Positions 1 through 9,067 of a DNA stretch of 64,000 nucleotides are shown piece by piece. The stretch is from Sphingorhabdus profundilacus (GTDB lineage: Bacteria; Pseudomonadota; Alphaproteobacteria; Sphingomonadales; Sphingomonadaceae). Below the pieces are notes generated by a model. The model was not told the origin of the DNA. It saw only the letters and a list, made by a program, of their open reading frames with translations, and searched no databases. Location of the stretch: positions 1,488,001 to 1,552,000 of the forward strand of contig NZ_SDWJ01000001.1 of NCBI RefSeq assembly GCF_009769755.1. Reading direction: 5' to 3'. A program made the translations under genes and the position numbers. The first letter of the stretch is position 1; each line of letters begins with the position of its first letter.

Positions 1-48
1 TTTGGACACGTTGCGGATCTGGATGATGGGCTGTTTTGTTTCGGGCAT
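1..48 (-). CDS. potA: Polyamine ABC transporter ATP-binding protein, N-terminal fragment
   Basis: Only the first 16 codons lie in the window (MPETKQPIIQIRNVSK); the rest runs off the left edge. The IQIRNVSK stretch is the usual first beta strand of an ABC ATPase, and the start codon overlaps the stop of the permease gene upstream by one base (TAATG), which implies translational coupling. From position it should be the ATPase that powers the polyamine importer encoded by the next three genes. No Walker motif is visible because of truncation, so the call rests mainly on context. Confidence 0.7.
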   Translation of the reverse strand, partial: MPETKQPIIQIRNVSK

Positions 49-890
49 TAGTGAGTCTCCGTAATACCCTTCACCCCTTGCACCTTCAGTGCAATGAAGG
101 TGAGGATGACGGTCAATAGGATGAGCAAAGTCGAGGCGGCGTTCACTTCGGGTGTGACCGAAAAGCGTACCATGGAATAGACCTTTACCGGGAACGTGAT
201 GGTATCGGGGCCGCTCGTGAAAAATGTAATCACGAAATCGTCGAGGCTGAGGGTAAAGGCAAGCAACGCCCCGGCGACAAGGCCTGGCTGAATATGCGGC
301 AAAAGAACATCGCGAAAGGCTTGCCACTCGGTCGCCCCCAAATCCTTCGCCGCCTCTTCCTCCTCCTTGTTAAAACTGGCCAGCCGGGCGCGCACGACCA
401 TGGCTACGAACGGGAAGCAGAAAGTGATGTGGGCGATCGTAATCGCCGACAGGTTAAGTGGCCACATGAGATCGGTTGGCCATTCGACCTTGGCGAAGAA
501 GATCAGGAAAGCGACGCCAAGGCAAATTTCCGGCACGATGATGGGCAACGACATCGTGCCTTCGACAAGACCCTTGAACGGAAATCGGAACCGCCAGAGC
601 ATGACCGCAGCCAAAGCCCCGATAACGAGGCTGATGATCGTTGCCAGAAAAGCGATCGTCAGCGAATTGACCAACGCCTCCACCAGACTGTCGTTATTGA
701 GTGCTTTTTCGTAATATTTAAGCGTGAAGCCTTTCCACACGACATTGCGCTTGCTGTCGTTGAAGCTGAAAACCATCAAAACGAGCAACGGCGCATACAG
801 AAACAACATGGTCAGGCCGACCCAACCGCGCATCCATAGCTTTCGGGTATATTCGAGCGGTGCAATCGGTGCAGAGCGGAACAAAGCCAT
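48..890 (-). CDS. potC: Spermidine/putrescine ABC transporter permease PotC
   Basis: Inner-membrane permease of a polyamine importer, 280 aa, close to the usual size of PotC/PotI. About six hydrophobic segments are visible, the first around residues 25-43. The cytoplasmic EAA loop that docks the ATPase is present (EEAAKDLGATEWQAF, near residue 180). The sequence around FNDSK, ITFCFPFVA and LAFTLSLDDFVI resembles E. coli PotC more than PotI, but the two are hard to separate by eye. The start overlaps the stop of the PotB gene (TGATG) and the stop overlaps the ATPase start, so this is the third gene of a four-gene operon. Confidence 0.9.
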   Translation of the reverse strand: MALFRSAPIAPLEYTRKLWMRGWVGLTMLFLYAPLLVLMVFSFNDSKRNVVWKGFTLKYYEKALNNDSLVEALVNSLTIAFLATIISLVIGALAAVMLWRFRFPFKGLVEGTMSLPIIVPEICLGVAFLIFFAKVEWPTDLMWPLNLSAITIAHITFCFPFVAMVVRARLASFNKEEEEAAKDLGATEWQAFRDVLLPHIQPGLVAGALLAFTLSLDDFVITFFTSGPDTITFPVKVYSMVRFSVTPEVNAASTLLILLTVILTFIALKVQGVKGITETH

Positions 891-1804
891 CAGCGCACCT
901 CTTTCGTCTTGTTCGCTTTCATCGATTGCAGGGCAATCAGGATGAACATCGCATAGATCAGCAAGAACGAGAGCGCCGCGCCAAAAGGCCAGTCGTTGGC
1001 GCGTTTGAACTGCCGTTCGATGACGTTGGCGATCATCTGGCTATCGGTCCCGCCCATAAGGTCGGGTGTCAAATACGCCCCCAACGCCGGGACGAGCGTG
1101 ATCATGACACCGGCAACAATCCCCGGCGCGGCAAGCGGTACTACAATCTGCATGAATGTCTTGAAATGCCCTGCCCCCAGATCGAGGCTGGCCTCGATCA
1201 GGCTTTTGTCCAGCCGGTCAAGCGCGGAATAGAGCGGCAGGACCATGAACGGGAGGTGCACATAGACCAGCCCCAATACAACGGCGAAATTGTTATAGAG
1301 CAACTGGATTGGCGTCCATGCCTCCAACGGTTGCATTCCAACCAAAGTCCGCAGCCAGCTGGCACCCTCCCAAAGTCCACCCAGTCCTTTGTTCATATAG
1401 CCATTTGTTCCCATCAAAGCCATCAATGCATAGGTACGGATCAGCAAATTGGTCCAGAAAGGGAGCATGATACCAAGCAACAGCCAGGGCCGCCATTTAG
1501 GGGCGGCAAAGGTGATGGCCATGGCGACGGGAAAGCCGATAATTAGGCAGATAAGTGTTGTAAGCGCCGCAACCGCAAGGCTTTTGAGGAATATCGACAG
1601 ATACAGCCATTCGATTGCGCGTTTATAATTATCGAGTGTTCCGGAAATATTGATATCGGCAGGGCCTGCATTCTCGCCAAAGCTATAGAGCCAGACGATA
1701 GCCATGGGCGCCACAAAGAACAGGGCGAGCCAGAACACCGGCACCGACGCAATCGCGGCGAATGGCTTTTTCTGGCTTTTCCAGTCCTGCAACGCCCCCG
1801 ACAT
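890..1804 (-). CDS. potB: Spermidine/putrescine ABC transporter permease PotB
   Basis: Second permease of the polyamine importer, 304 aa. Six or so membrane segments are visible, starting near residue 21, and an EAA-type loop is found around residue 200 (LIEASLDLGAGHFKTF). It follows the binding-protein gene with two bases between stop and start and overlaps the PotC gene, so the two permeases are translated together and presumably form the heterodimeric channel. Family assignment to PotB/PotH is firm; choice between the spermidine (B) and putrescine (H) type is not. Confidence 0.9.
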   Translation of the reverse strand: MSGALQDWKSQKKPFAAIASVPVFWLALFFVAPMAIVWLYSFGENAGPADINISGTLDNYKRAIEWLYLSIFLKSLAVAALTTLICLIIGFPVAMAITFAAPKWRPWLLLGIMLPFWTNLLIRTYALMALMGTNGYMNKGLGGLWEGASWLRTLVGMQPLEAWTPIQLLYNNFAVVLGLVYVHLPFMVLPLYSALDRLDKSLIEASLDLGAGHFKTFMQIVVPLAAPGIVAGVMITLVPALGAYLTPDLMGGTDSQMIANVIERQFKRANDWPFGAALSFLLIYAMFILIALQSMKANKTKEVR

Positions 1805-1806
1805 GA

Positions 1807-2916
1807 CTAAGCCGCCCGCACGCGCGTAAATGCCTCCTCATATTTCGGCTGAAGCTCTGGGTTGAACTTCGCATATTCGCACTTCGCCAGCACGTCGGCG
1901 GGCGGGAATATGACGGTGTTGTTTTTATAGGCATCGGGCATCAACGCCTTGGCCGCGTCATTGGGCGTTGGATACAGGATGGTTTCGGTAATCTTTTTAC
2001 CCGCCTCGGCGTCCAGCAGATAGTTGATAAATGCATGGGCATTCTTCGGGTGCGGTGCGCCTTTTGGAATGCACAGATTGTCGGAATTCAGTTGACCACC
2101 TTCTTTGGGGATAATGAATCCGATGTCGGAATCCTCAACCATCGCCTGCGCGATATCGCCATTATATTCCAGCACCAGATCGACTTCGCCCTTCAGCAGC
2201 AAATCCTGACCATTATCCTCATGGAAGGATTTGATATTCGGCTTTTGCTTGATCATCATGGCCTCGATGGCTTTCAGGTCGTCATCGGTAAGTCCGTTGA
2301 CCGACTTGCCCATATATTTGCCATAAAGCCGGAACATGTCGCCTGCTTCGGACAGGACCGCGATGCGGCCTTTATACTCATCGCTGTCGAACAAAACCTT
2401 CCAGCTATCGGGAACACCATTCACTTTTGATTTGCGATAGCCAATACCAAGCGCCAGCCAGGTATAAGGCATCGAATATTTGCGCGCCGGATCATAAGGC
2501 ACATCCTGATAGTCTTTTGCGACATTTTTGAAATTCGGGATCTGCGCCTGATCCAGCGGCATCAACATATCTGCCGCTGCCATCCGCTCGACAAAATCGT
2601 TGGAAGGAACAATGACGTCATAGCCTTGATTGCCTGCACGCAATTTTGCGAACAATTCGTCATTGCTGGCAAAAAGCGTCATGTTCACATCAACGCCCGA
2701 GCTGTCCTTATAATCTTCCAAAGTGGTCTCACCGATATAAGTGTCCCAGTTATAAAAGTTCAGCTTTGCCTCTTCGCCATTGGCGAGTTTCTTGGCTTCC
2801 TTTTCACCACACCCGGCAAGCGCACCGGTTAAGCTGAACCCGACCGCAGCTACGCCCATGCCTTTTAACATTGCGCGACGGCTATTGCCTGCTTGCAAAA
2901 AAGTTTTGAAATCCAT
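1807..2916 (-). CDS. potD: Polyamine-binding protein (PotD/PotF type), predicted Tat-exported lipoprotein
   Basis: Substrate-binding protein that delivers spermidine or putrescine to the permeases, 369 aa. The mature region has the family pattern LNFYNWDTYIG, then YDVIVPSNDFVERM and MPYTWLALGIGYR. The N-terminus is unusual: it carries a twin-arginine stretch (SRRAMLKG, residues 12-19) and then a lipobox-like LAGC near residue 36, so the protein is probably exported folded and anchored by lipid rather than free in the periplasm as in E. coli. Start is supported by a GGAG ribosome binding site 7 bases upstream. First gene of the pot operon; its promoter should lie in 2917-3062. Confidence 0.92.
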   Translation of the reverse strand: MDFKTFLQAGNSRRAMLKGMGVAAVGFSLTGALAGCGEKEAKKLANGEEAKLNFYNWDTYIGETTLEDYKDSSGVDVNMTLFASNDELFAKLRAGNQGYDVIVPSNDFVERMAAADMLMPLDQAQIPNFKNVAKDYQDVPYDPARKYSMPYTWLALGIGYRKSKVNGVPDSWKVLFDSDEYKGRIAVLSEAGDMFRLYGKYMGKSVNGLTDDDLKAIEAMMIKQKPNIKSFHEDNGQDLLLKGEVDLVLEYNGDIAQAMVEDSDIGFIIPKEGGQLNSDNLCIPKGAPHPKNAHAFINYLLDAEAGKKITETILYPTPNDAAKALMPDAYKNNTVIFPPADVLAKCEYAKFNPELQPKYEEAFTRVRAA

Positions 2917-3062
2917 CTTTTTTCTCCGGCTGACCCTCTTGATTTAATTGACTATGCTGGACCAAATTCAGCTTTAGGAAAAGCCTTTTTTTCCGTCCCT
3001 TGCACGCCTTAGGAGACGGCAATTTTATTACACCCCGTCACAATAAAATATGGTTGGATAAC

Positions 3063-4268
3063 TTATTTGGGCGGAACCACCGCCGCGGTTTCGGCGTCTA
3101 TGGCGGCTTGGACAGACCTGTAAAAAGCCTCGCGCTGTTGCCCCACTTTGTCATCGGTTGCTTTCGGCCAATTGCTATTAGACGCGATCACGAGCTTACG
3201 TTTCGGGTCGATAAATATCCCCTGTCCGAAAATACCCTGCGCGGCATAACTACCGTCGTCATATGTCCACCACTGATATCCATATCCTTTACCCGGATCG
3301 CCAATGTCCGCCTGTTTGGTGGTTGCAGACAAAATCCAGTCGGCAGGCAATATCGATTGACCTTTCGCAATCGCACCCCCCAGCATGAACTGGCCAAAGC
3401 GCGCATAGTCGCGCGTTGAGGCCTGTACACAACAGCCGCTGATTTCATGGCCCGTGGACCCCAACAACCAACTGCCATCCTGTTCCATTCCGAATGGAAC
3501 CCAGACCTTTTCCGACAGATATTCCGATAATTTTTTGCCCGTGGCCGAACTGACCAGAACACCTATCAAATTGGTCTCACCGGTTTTATATACCCATTTG
3601 GTCCCGGCAGGTGCTTCGCGCGGTAATTTCCGCATATAACTGACGGTCACATCCATACCGTCTTTCGCCTTATGCTGGTTAAAAAGCGCGACATCGGATT
3701 TCGGGTCTGCATAATCTTCATTCCATTTGACCCCCGATGTCATCGTCAACAACTGGCGAATAGTCACATCGTCATAGGCCGAGCCTTTAAGGTCGGGTAT
3801 GTAGGTCGACACCTTATCTTCGATACTTTTGATAAAGCCGTCTTTGATGGCCGCCCCGACCAGTGTCGATGTGAAGGATTTTGCGACCGAAAAACTGGTC
3901 CATTTGCCATCACCGGTAAATCCGAGGCCATATTTTTCAAGGCGGATTTTGCCGTCCTGCACGATGACCAGCCCAGCCGTGCGCTGCGCCTTCATATAGG
4001 CGTCGACATCGGTATTGATGGTAATCGGCGACCCTTTGGGCAACGGATAAACATCGTCGCCTGTTTCAATAATATTGGCTTTGGCGAGAATCGGGATGCG
4101 ATCCATTGTGCGGAAGGCGGCGTCGCGTTGTTTGGTATTCCAGAACAGGACATTTGCATCGGTCGGCATGCTGGAAACCAGCGCCTTCATATCGTCGTCT
4201 GTCGTCGCCCAAAAACCACCCGCTGCGCCGGCCAGCACCAGAAAGAGTGCCAGTATAAACTTTTTCAT
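3063..4268 (-). CDS. Serine hydrolase of the class C beta-lactamase / 6-aminohexanoate-dimer hydrolase family
   Basis: Exported hydrolase, 401 aa, with an N-terminal hydrophobic signal or anchor (residues 4-22). The catalytic SxxK motif is seen as SVAKSF near residue 128, followed by the family segment IRQLLTMTSGVKW and a later YKTGETN stretch in the place of the YxN motif. The overall pattern resembles NylB-like esterases/amidases more than true cephalosporinases, so resistance to beta-lactams should not be assumed; the substrate cannot be told. Single gene, with its own AAG-rich ribosome binding site (GGGAAG) before the ATG. Confidence 0.85.
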   Translation of the reverse strand: MKKFILALFLVLAGAAGGFWATTDDDMKALVSSMPTDANVLFWNTKQRDAAFRTMDRIPILAKANIIETGDDVYPLPKGSPITINTDVDAYMKAQRTAGLVIVQDGKIRLEKYGLGFTGDGKWTSFSVAKSFTSTLVGAAIKDGFIKSIEDKVSTYIPDLKGSAYDDVTIRQLLTMTSGVKWNEDYADPKSDVALFNQHKAKDGMDVTVSYMRKLPREAPAGTKWVYKTGETNLIGVLVSSATGKKLSEYLSEKVWVPFGMEQDGSWLLGSTGHEISGCCVQASTRDYARFGQFMLGGAIAKGQSILPADWILSATTKQADIGDPGKGYGYQWWTYDDGSYAAQGIFGQGIFIDPKRKLVIASNSNWPKATDDKVGQQREAFYRSVQAAIDAETAAVVPPK

Positions 4269-4334
4269 TGCTTCCCATCCCCCTCAAAACCACCGATGGC
4301 GGTATCAATCCCGTTCAATCGTCGTGCCGCCAAT

Positions 4335-5588
4335 TTATTGCTTCACCAATGTGACTTGTGCAACATTGATGCCGCCACCCCGAAATCCTCCCTCACAATA
4401 CATCAGATAATAGCGCCACAGGGAAATGAATTTTTCATCGAAGCCGCTGGGCAGGCCGCCCTGTTCCACCGCAGCATCAAAACGGGTGCGCCACCGTTTG
4501 AGCGTTTCGGCATAATGGAGGCCGAAGTCGTGCTGGTCCTGCCACGACAGACCGTTGGCATTTGCCAATGCACGGAACCTGCTTTCCGACAAAAGCATAC
4601 CACCGGGGAAGATATAGTGCTGGATGAAGTCAGTGCCAAAGGCATAGGCATCGAAAACATCATCCTCGATCCGGATATATTGGATGGCGGCTCGACCACC
4701 GGGTTTTAGGCAGCGGGACAGGGTTGCAAGATAGTCGGGCCAGTATCTCTGCCCCACAGCTTCGACCATCTCGACACTGGCGATGGCGTCGAATGTTCCG
4801 GCGACATCCCGATAGTCTGTTAATTCGGCTGAAGCTTGGGGCGCCATTTTGAGGCGGGCGTTGGTGTAGGATTTCTGGGTTGCCGACAGGGTGATGCCCT
4901 CATATATAACCCTATGTTTTTCAACAGCTATTTCGGCCAAACTGCCCCAGCCGCAGCCGATTTCCAACAGAAAATCCCCCGGTTTCAAATCCAACCGCGC
5001 CAGCAGCGTCTCGATCTTGCGCGCCTGCGCCGCCTCAAGGGGTTCGTCCGCCGACACCGGCTCCGCAAAAAGCGCGCTCGAATAGGTCATGCTGCGGTCC
5101 AGCCACGCTGCGTAAAAGTCGTTGCCGAGGTCATAATGCGCCTCGATGTTCCGCCGCGCCCCGCTGCGGCTATTGTCGCGCAGGCGGTGGACGATCTTGC
5201 CCACAATCTTTGCAAGGCCCGACGGTCGCCCCACATTGCCGAGCTTCACCCGGTTCCGCATGAACAGGTCAAATATCAAAACCGGATCAGTGCTGCTCCA
5301 CTCGCCCGCCGCCCAGGCTTCATACCAGCCGATGGACCCGCCGCGCACCAGCCGGAACAGTGCATTCCAATGGTGGATCGTGATATGCGCCATAGGCCCC
5401 GGTCCACGGCCGCCGACAATCCGCACCGAACCATCAGGCAACACACCCTCGACAGTACCAAATTCAAACCCGCGATCGATGCGGTCGACAATCCTGTCAA
5501 AACCGCGTGCAAAAAGGCCGCCGGTCAACGCGCGCAATCCCTTTGCGCGGGTCAAATGGCGGCCTCTTTTTGCATCGGGGGCATTCAT
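4335..5588 (-). CDS. cfa: Cyclopropane-fatty-acyl-phospholipid synthase
   Basis: SAM-dependent enzyme that adds a methylene bridge to unsaturated acyl chains of membrane phospholipids. 417 aa from the chosen ATG (MNAPDAKR); a longer frame reaches 5624 but adds an unconserved Cys-rich start. Family signatures are clear: AHYDLGNDFYAAWLDRSMTY, then the SAM-binding LLEIGCGWGSLAE, then GGRAAIQYI, and a C-terminal LWRYYLMYCEGGFRGG, which is typical of Cfa C-termini. It lies between the serine hydrolase and mscL without operon-like overlap. Confidence 0.95.
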   Translation of the reverse strand: MNAPDAKRGRHLTRAKGLRALTGGLFARGFDRIVDRIDRGFEFGTVEGVLPDGSVRIVGGRGPGPMAHITIHHWNALFRLVRGGSIGWYEAWAAGEWSSTDPVLIFDLFMRNRVKLGNVGRPSGLAKIVGKIVHRLRDNSRSGARRNIEAHYDLGNDFYAAWLDRSMTYSSALFAEPVSADEPLEAAQARKIETLLARLDLKPGDFLLEIGCGWGSLAEIAVEKHRVIYEGITLSATQKSYTNARLKMAPQASAELTDYRDVAGTFDAIASVEMVEAVGQRYWPDYLATLSRCLKPGGRAAIQYIRIEDDVFDAYAFGTDFIQHYIFPGGMLLSESRFRALANANGLSWQDQHDFGLHYAETLKRWRTRFDAAVEQGGLPSGFDEKFISLWRYYLMYCEGGFRGGGINVAQVTLVKQ

Positions 5589-5643
5589 GCCCGCGCCTAT
5601 GCTACAGCACAGACGGCATTGCAATTACTCCGCACCAGTGCGC

Positions 5644-6060
5644 CTATTTCTTACGCAGTTCGTCCCGGATTTCGGTCAGCAAATCGACATCGGTCGGACC
5701 CGTCGCCGCAGGAGGAGGCGGAAGCACCTTGTTCGCCTGACGGATGATCATGAAGATGACAAATGCCAGAATGACGAAATTGATCAGCGCGGTGATGAAA
5801 CTGCCATAGGCGAACACATTCGCACCGGCGGCCTTTGCCGCGACCAGCGACATACCGCCGGTCACCTTGTCCGCCCCGCCCAGCACGATATATTTGCTGC
5901 TGAAATCCACCCCGCCACCTGTTGCCAGTGAGATCAGCGGCATAATCAGATCGTCCGTCATCGACGTCACGATTTTCCCGAAGGCCGCGCCGATAATCAC
6001 ACCCACAGCCAGATCCAGGACATTCCCGCGCGCAATAAAAGCCTTGAATTCACCGAGCAT
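5644..6060 (-). CDS. mscL: Large-conductance mechanosensitive channel MscL
   Basis: Pressure-relief channel opened by membrane tension on osmotic downshock; homopentamer in the inner membrane. 138 aa, the normal length. The N-terminal [20 protein letters not shown] and the first membrane helix [16 protein letters not shown] are diagnostic; the second helix is at about residues 68-95 ([18 protein letters not shown]) and the C-terminal cytoplasmic helix ends [12 protein letters not shown]. Monocistronic by appearance; divergent from the LemA operon. Confidence 0.97.
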   Translation of the reverse strand: MLGEFKAFIARGNVLDLAVGVIIGAAFGKIVTSMTDDLIMPLISLATGGGVDFSSKYIVLGGADKVTGGMSLVAAKAAGANVFAYGSFITALINFVILAFVIFMIIRQANKVLPPPPAATGPTDVDLLTEIRDELRKK

Positions 6061-6198
6061 ATAAACTCTCCCATTTTAAAAAACCCTGCGTAGAAATGTC
6101 ATAATTCACAAAGAAACGATAGCGGTCATTGCGTAAAATCTTCACGCGCCTTATATGACTAATACACAGGGTAGTTGCCCCTTAGAGGAGTTCTATTG

Positions 6199-6807
6199 AT
6201 GCGTACCAATTATGCGAAATTTCTTTTGGTTCCGGTTGCTGCGGCGTCGCTCGCCGGATGCGGTATCAACAGTGTTCCCACCGCAGAAGAAGGGGCGAAG
6301 GCCAAATGGGCCGATGTGCAGGCCGCGTTTCAGGAACGCGCCAATTTGATTCCCAACCTTGCCAATGTGGTTAAGGGGGCCGCCGCGCAGGAAAACAAGA
6401 CGCTGACCGAAGTGATCGAAGCGCGCGCGAAAGCGACCGCACCGAACATTCAGGTCAAAGACAGCGATCTGAGCGATCCGGCCAAAATGGCCGCCTTCCA
6501 GTCCGCGCAAAACCAATTGTCGGGCAGCCTCGCGCGCCTATTGGTGTCGGTCGAACAATATCCCGAACTGAAAAGCCAGGAAGGCTATCTGAAGTTGCAG
6601 GACCAGTTGGAAGGTCAGGAAAATCGGGTGCGTATTACCTTGCGCGATTATAATGAAGCCGTGCGGGTTTATAATACCACAATCCGGACCTTCCCGGACA
6701 TCATCGGTGCCAAGATCATCCACGGCGCAAAGCCGATGATCCCCTATCAGGCCACCACCCCGGGCGCAGAATCCGCGCCCAAGCTTGATATGGCGCCCAC
6801 CGGCTAA
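6199..6807 (+). CDS. LemA family lipoprotein
   Basis: Small envelope protein of the LemA family, 202 aa. The ATG at 6199 is preferred over an in-frame codon at 6175 because AGAGGAG ends 8 bases before it. A signal peptide with lipobox SLAGC (cysteine near residue 21) predicts a lipoprotein. The LemA core is visible: WADVQAAFQERANLIPNLAN, then LNGSLARL-like LSGSLARLLVSVEQYPEL and the C-terminal YNTTIRTFPDIIGAKI. The biochemical role of LemA proteins is unknown; the gene is the first of a run with two TPM-domain genes, an arrangement common for this family and suggesting joint work in the envelope. Confidence 0.93.
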   Translation: MRTNYAKFLLVPVAAASLAGCGINSVPTAEEGAKAKWADVQAAFQERANLIPNLANVVKGAAAQENKTLTEVIEARAKATAPNIQVKDSDLSDPAKMAAFQSAQNQLSGSLARLLVSVEQYPELKSQEGYLKLQDQLEGQENRVRITLRDYNEAVRVYNTTIRTFPDIIGAKIIHGAKPMIPYQATTPGAESAPKLDMAPTG

Positions 6808-6830
6808 TCCTTCTCGCTAAGGAAATAAAA

Positions 6831-7637
6831 ATGAAAAAGGCCATCGGCCTTCTCGTCGCGGCGCTACTGGTCCTCACCGGCCAGTCAGCGCTCGCGCAGA
6901 CATTTCCCAAATTGTCCGGTCGTGTGGTGGACGAGGCCAATCTGCTCGATCCCGCGCAAGAGGCCGCGCTTACCGCCAAGCTGGAAGGTCTGGAAACCCG
7001 CACCAACCGGCAACTCGTGGTCGCGACATTGAACAGCCTCGAAGGCTATGAGATATCCGACTATGGCTATCGCCTCGGACGGCATTGGGCCATCGGACAG
7101 GATGGCAAGGGCGAAAGCGAAAAGGACAATGGCGCGATCCTGATCGTCGCGCCCAATGAGCGCAAGATGCGGATCGAGGTCGGCTACGGCCTCGAACCCA
7201 TATTGACCGACGGCCTGTCCTCATCCATCATCCGCAACGACATCACCCCCCGTTTCAAGGATCGCGATTTCCCCGGCGGCATCAATGCCGGTGTCGACCG
7301 CATTGTCACCCAATTGGAACTGCCTGCGGACGAAGCCGCGAAAGTGGCCGCACAAGCGCAGAAGAACCAGAAGGATGACGAAGGCTTCCCCTTGGGCGCC
7401 CTTATCTTCCTTCTCTTCATCTTCTTCTTCGTCCTGCTTCCCATCATGCAGAGCATGAAGGGCGGCGGGCGCAGGCACCGGCGCGGCGGCGTTGGTCCCG
7501 TCATCATCTGGGGTGGCGGCGACTGGGGCGGCGGTGGCGGCGGCTCCTCCTGGGGCGGTGGCGGAGGCGGCGGCTTTGGCGGTTTCTCGGGTGGCGGCGG
7601 CGGCTTCGGCGGCGGCGGCGCATCGGGCGGCTGGTAA
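6831..7637 (+). CDS. TPM-domain protein with glycine-rich tail (YgcG family)
   Basis: Exported, membrane-anchored TPM-domain protein, 268 aa. A signal peptide ends about ALAQ (residue 22). The TPM domain (roughly residues 25-160) shows the family pattern RVVDEANLLDPAQEAALTAK, LVVATLNSLEG, then NGAILIVAPNERKMRIEVGYG. A membrane helix follows (about residues 187-206, LIFLLFIFFFVLLPIM), then a tail made almost wholly of glycine with a few W, F and S. AAGGAA precedes the ATG. Known TPM homologues include plant phosphatases and bacterial proteins of unclear function; a catalytic role here is not shown. Confidence 0.92.
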   Translation: MKKAIGLLVAALLVLTGQSALAQTFPKLSGRVVDEANLLDPAQEAALTAKLEGLETRTNRQLVVATLNSLEGYEISDYGYRLGRHWAIGQDGKGESEKDNGAILIVAPNERKMRIEVGYGLEPILTDGLSSSIIRNDITPRFKDRDFPGGINAGVDRIVTQLELPADEAAKVAAQAQKNQKDDEGFPLGALIFLLFIFFFVLLPIMQSMKGGGRRHRRGGVGPVIIWGGGDWGGGGGGSSWGGGGGGGFGGFSGGGGGFGGGGASGGW

Positions 7638-7649
7638 GGAACGGACGAT

Positions 7650-8339
7650 ATGGCCTTACATAAAATAAACCGGATGACGCAAGCTGACCATGTGCGCGTG
7701 ACCGAAGCGGTTGCCGCCGCGGAACAGCATACCAGCGGCGAAATCGTCACGATCGTGACCGACCTGTCGGATCATTATGAAGATATCGGCCTGTTCTGGG
7801 CCAGCGTTGCCGCCTTTCTGGCATTCGCGGCCTATGGCCTGTTCCCCGATTTCTATCTGGGCCTTGTCGACAGCGTCACCGGTGGCTGGGCGCATGATTA
7901 CAGCGCAGGCGAAATCATGGCGATGATTTTTGTCGCCATGGTCCTCAAATGGGTGGGCACATGGTTGATCCTGAAATGGCTGCCGCTGCGCCTCGCCCTC
8001 ACGCCCAAGGCCATCAAAATGGCCCGGGTCCGTGCCCGCGCAATCAGCCTGTTCAAGGTCGGCACCGAGGCCAAGACCGTGGGCCGCACCGGCGTGCTGC
8101 TCTATCTGTCGATGAAGGAACATCGCGCAGAAATCGTGGCGGATGAAGAAATTGCCAAGCTGGTCACGCCCGAAATCTGGGGCGATGCGATGGTTGCGCT
8201 GATCGAACGGGTCAAGGCCGGACAGCCGGGTGAAGGCATGGCCGAAGCCGTGCGGCAAATGGGCATTGTTCTTGCCGAACATTTCCCGAAAGGCCATGAA
8301 AATCCCAACGAGTTACCCGACAGATTGATTGAACTATGA
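7650..8339 (+). CDS. TPM-domain membrane protein
   Basis: Second TPM-family protein of the operon, 229 aa, without signal peptide or glycine tail. The N-terminus has AAEQHTSGEIVTIV, matching the start of short TPM proteins; two hydrophobic stretches (about residues 48-70 and 90-113) suggest an integral membrane protein. After them comes a cytoplasmic-looking domain (KTVGRTGVLLYLSMKEHRAE, then VADEEIAKLVTPEIW) typical of the family. It starts 12 bases after the preceding gene and overlaps the Nudix gene by four bases (ATGA), so all four genes are probably co-transcribed. Confidence 0.88.
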   Translation: MALHKINRMTQADHVRVTEAVAAAEQHTSGEIVTIVTDLSDHYEDIGLFWASVAAFLAFAAYGLFPDFYLGLVDSVTGGWAHDYSAGEIMAMIFVAMVLKWVGTWLILKWLPLRLALTPKAIKMARVRARAISLFKVGTEAKTVGRTGVLLYLSMKEHRAEIVADEEIAKLVTPEIWGDAMVALIERVKAGQPGEGMAEAVRQMGIVLAEHFPKGHENPNELPDRLIEL

Positions 8340-8854
8340 CGACCGATGCCTACCCTGAAGAAATCATGTGGCAGGGGCGTTTCATCACCGCCAAAAAAAC
8401 AGGCAAATGGGAATATGTCTCCCGCGCACGCGGGATAAAGGCCGCCGTCATATTGGCGGTGGAGGATGACCATGTCCTCCTCGTCGAACAATATCGCGTG
8501 CCTTTGGGCGCATCCTGCATCGAACTGCCCGCAGGGCTGATCGGCGATCACGACGCCGGTGAAGACGCCCTCACCTCCGCCGCGCGCGAGCTGGAGGAAG
8601 AAACCGGCTATCGTGCCGGCAAGCTGGATATCGTCGGCGAATTCTTCTCCTCCCCCGGCATGGTCAGCGAAAGCTTCACCCTCGTCCGCGCCACGGGCCT
8701 GACCAAGGTCGGTGATGGCGGCGGGGTCGACGGCGAAAACATCATCGTCCACCGCGTTGCGCTTGGCCAGCTTCCGGCCTTTGTCGCGGACAAGCGGGCC
8801 GAAGGCTGTGTGGTGGATGTGAAGTTGCTGATGTTGCCGGGGATGGTTTTTTAG
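8336..8854 (+). CDS. Nudix hydrolase, ADP-ribose pyrophosphatase-like
   Basis: 172-aa Nudix enzyme. The Nudix box is seen around residues 66-90 (AGEDALTSAARELEEETGY), supplying the metal-binding glutamates of REL-EE-TG. The preceding IELPAGLIGD and the following FFSSPGMVSESFTLVRA are the pattern of ADP-ribose or GDP-mannose pyrophosphatases (NudF/NudK type). It overlaps the TPM gene by ATGA and closes the operon. Substrate is inferred from family only. Confidence 0.9.
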   Translation: MTTDAYPEEIMWQGRFITAKKTGKWEYVSRARGIKAAVILAVEDDHVLLVEQYRVPLGASCIELPAGLIGDHDAGEDALTSAARELEEETGYRAGKLDIVGEFFSSPGMVSESFTLVRATGLTKVGDGGGVDGENIIVHRVALGQLPAFVADKRAEGCVVDVKLLMLPGMVF

Positions 8855-9018
8855 GTAGGGGACTTGGGCCTTTAGGTTGCGCCTCGTTTTTTTCGCTAAA
8901 AGGAAGAAGGCAAAAAGGAAGAAGGCGTTGCTCCTTTCCTTCGCCGCTTTTGGGGAGAGGACCGGTAGTTTTGGCCTTCAAACTTTTAGAGGGATAGCCT
9001 CGAAGGTCACGTTCTACG

Positions 9019-9044
9019 GGGACTGTCCCTTCAGGGACTGTCCC
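9019..9044. repeat. Direct pair of GGGACTGTCCC palindromes
   Basis: Two copies of the same 11-base palindrome separated by four bases. A related sequence (CAGTCCCTTTAGGAACCG) occurs near 56922, also between genes, so this is probably a small dispersed palindrome family. Confidence 0.6.
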
Positions 9045-9067
9045 CAACCCACCAGCGTAACACACCC

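Noticed and set aside
3063-4268. Beta-lactam resistance gene
   Set aside because: The SxxK hydrolase resembles NylB-type esterases/amidases more than class C beta-lactamases, so resistance is not supported.
3672-4709. Open frame of 345 codons on the plus strand across the serine hydrolase and cfa genes
   Set aside because: Spans two real genes in antisense and has no recognisable domain.
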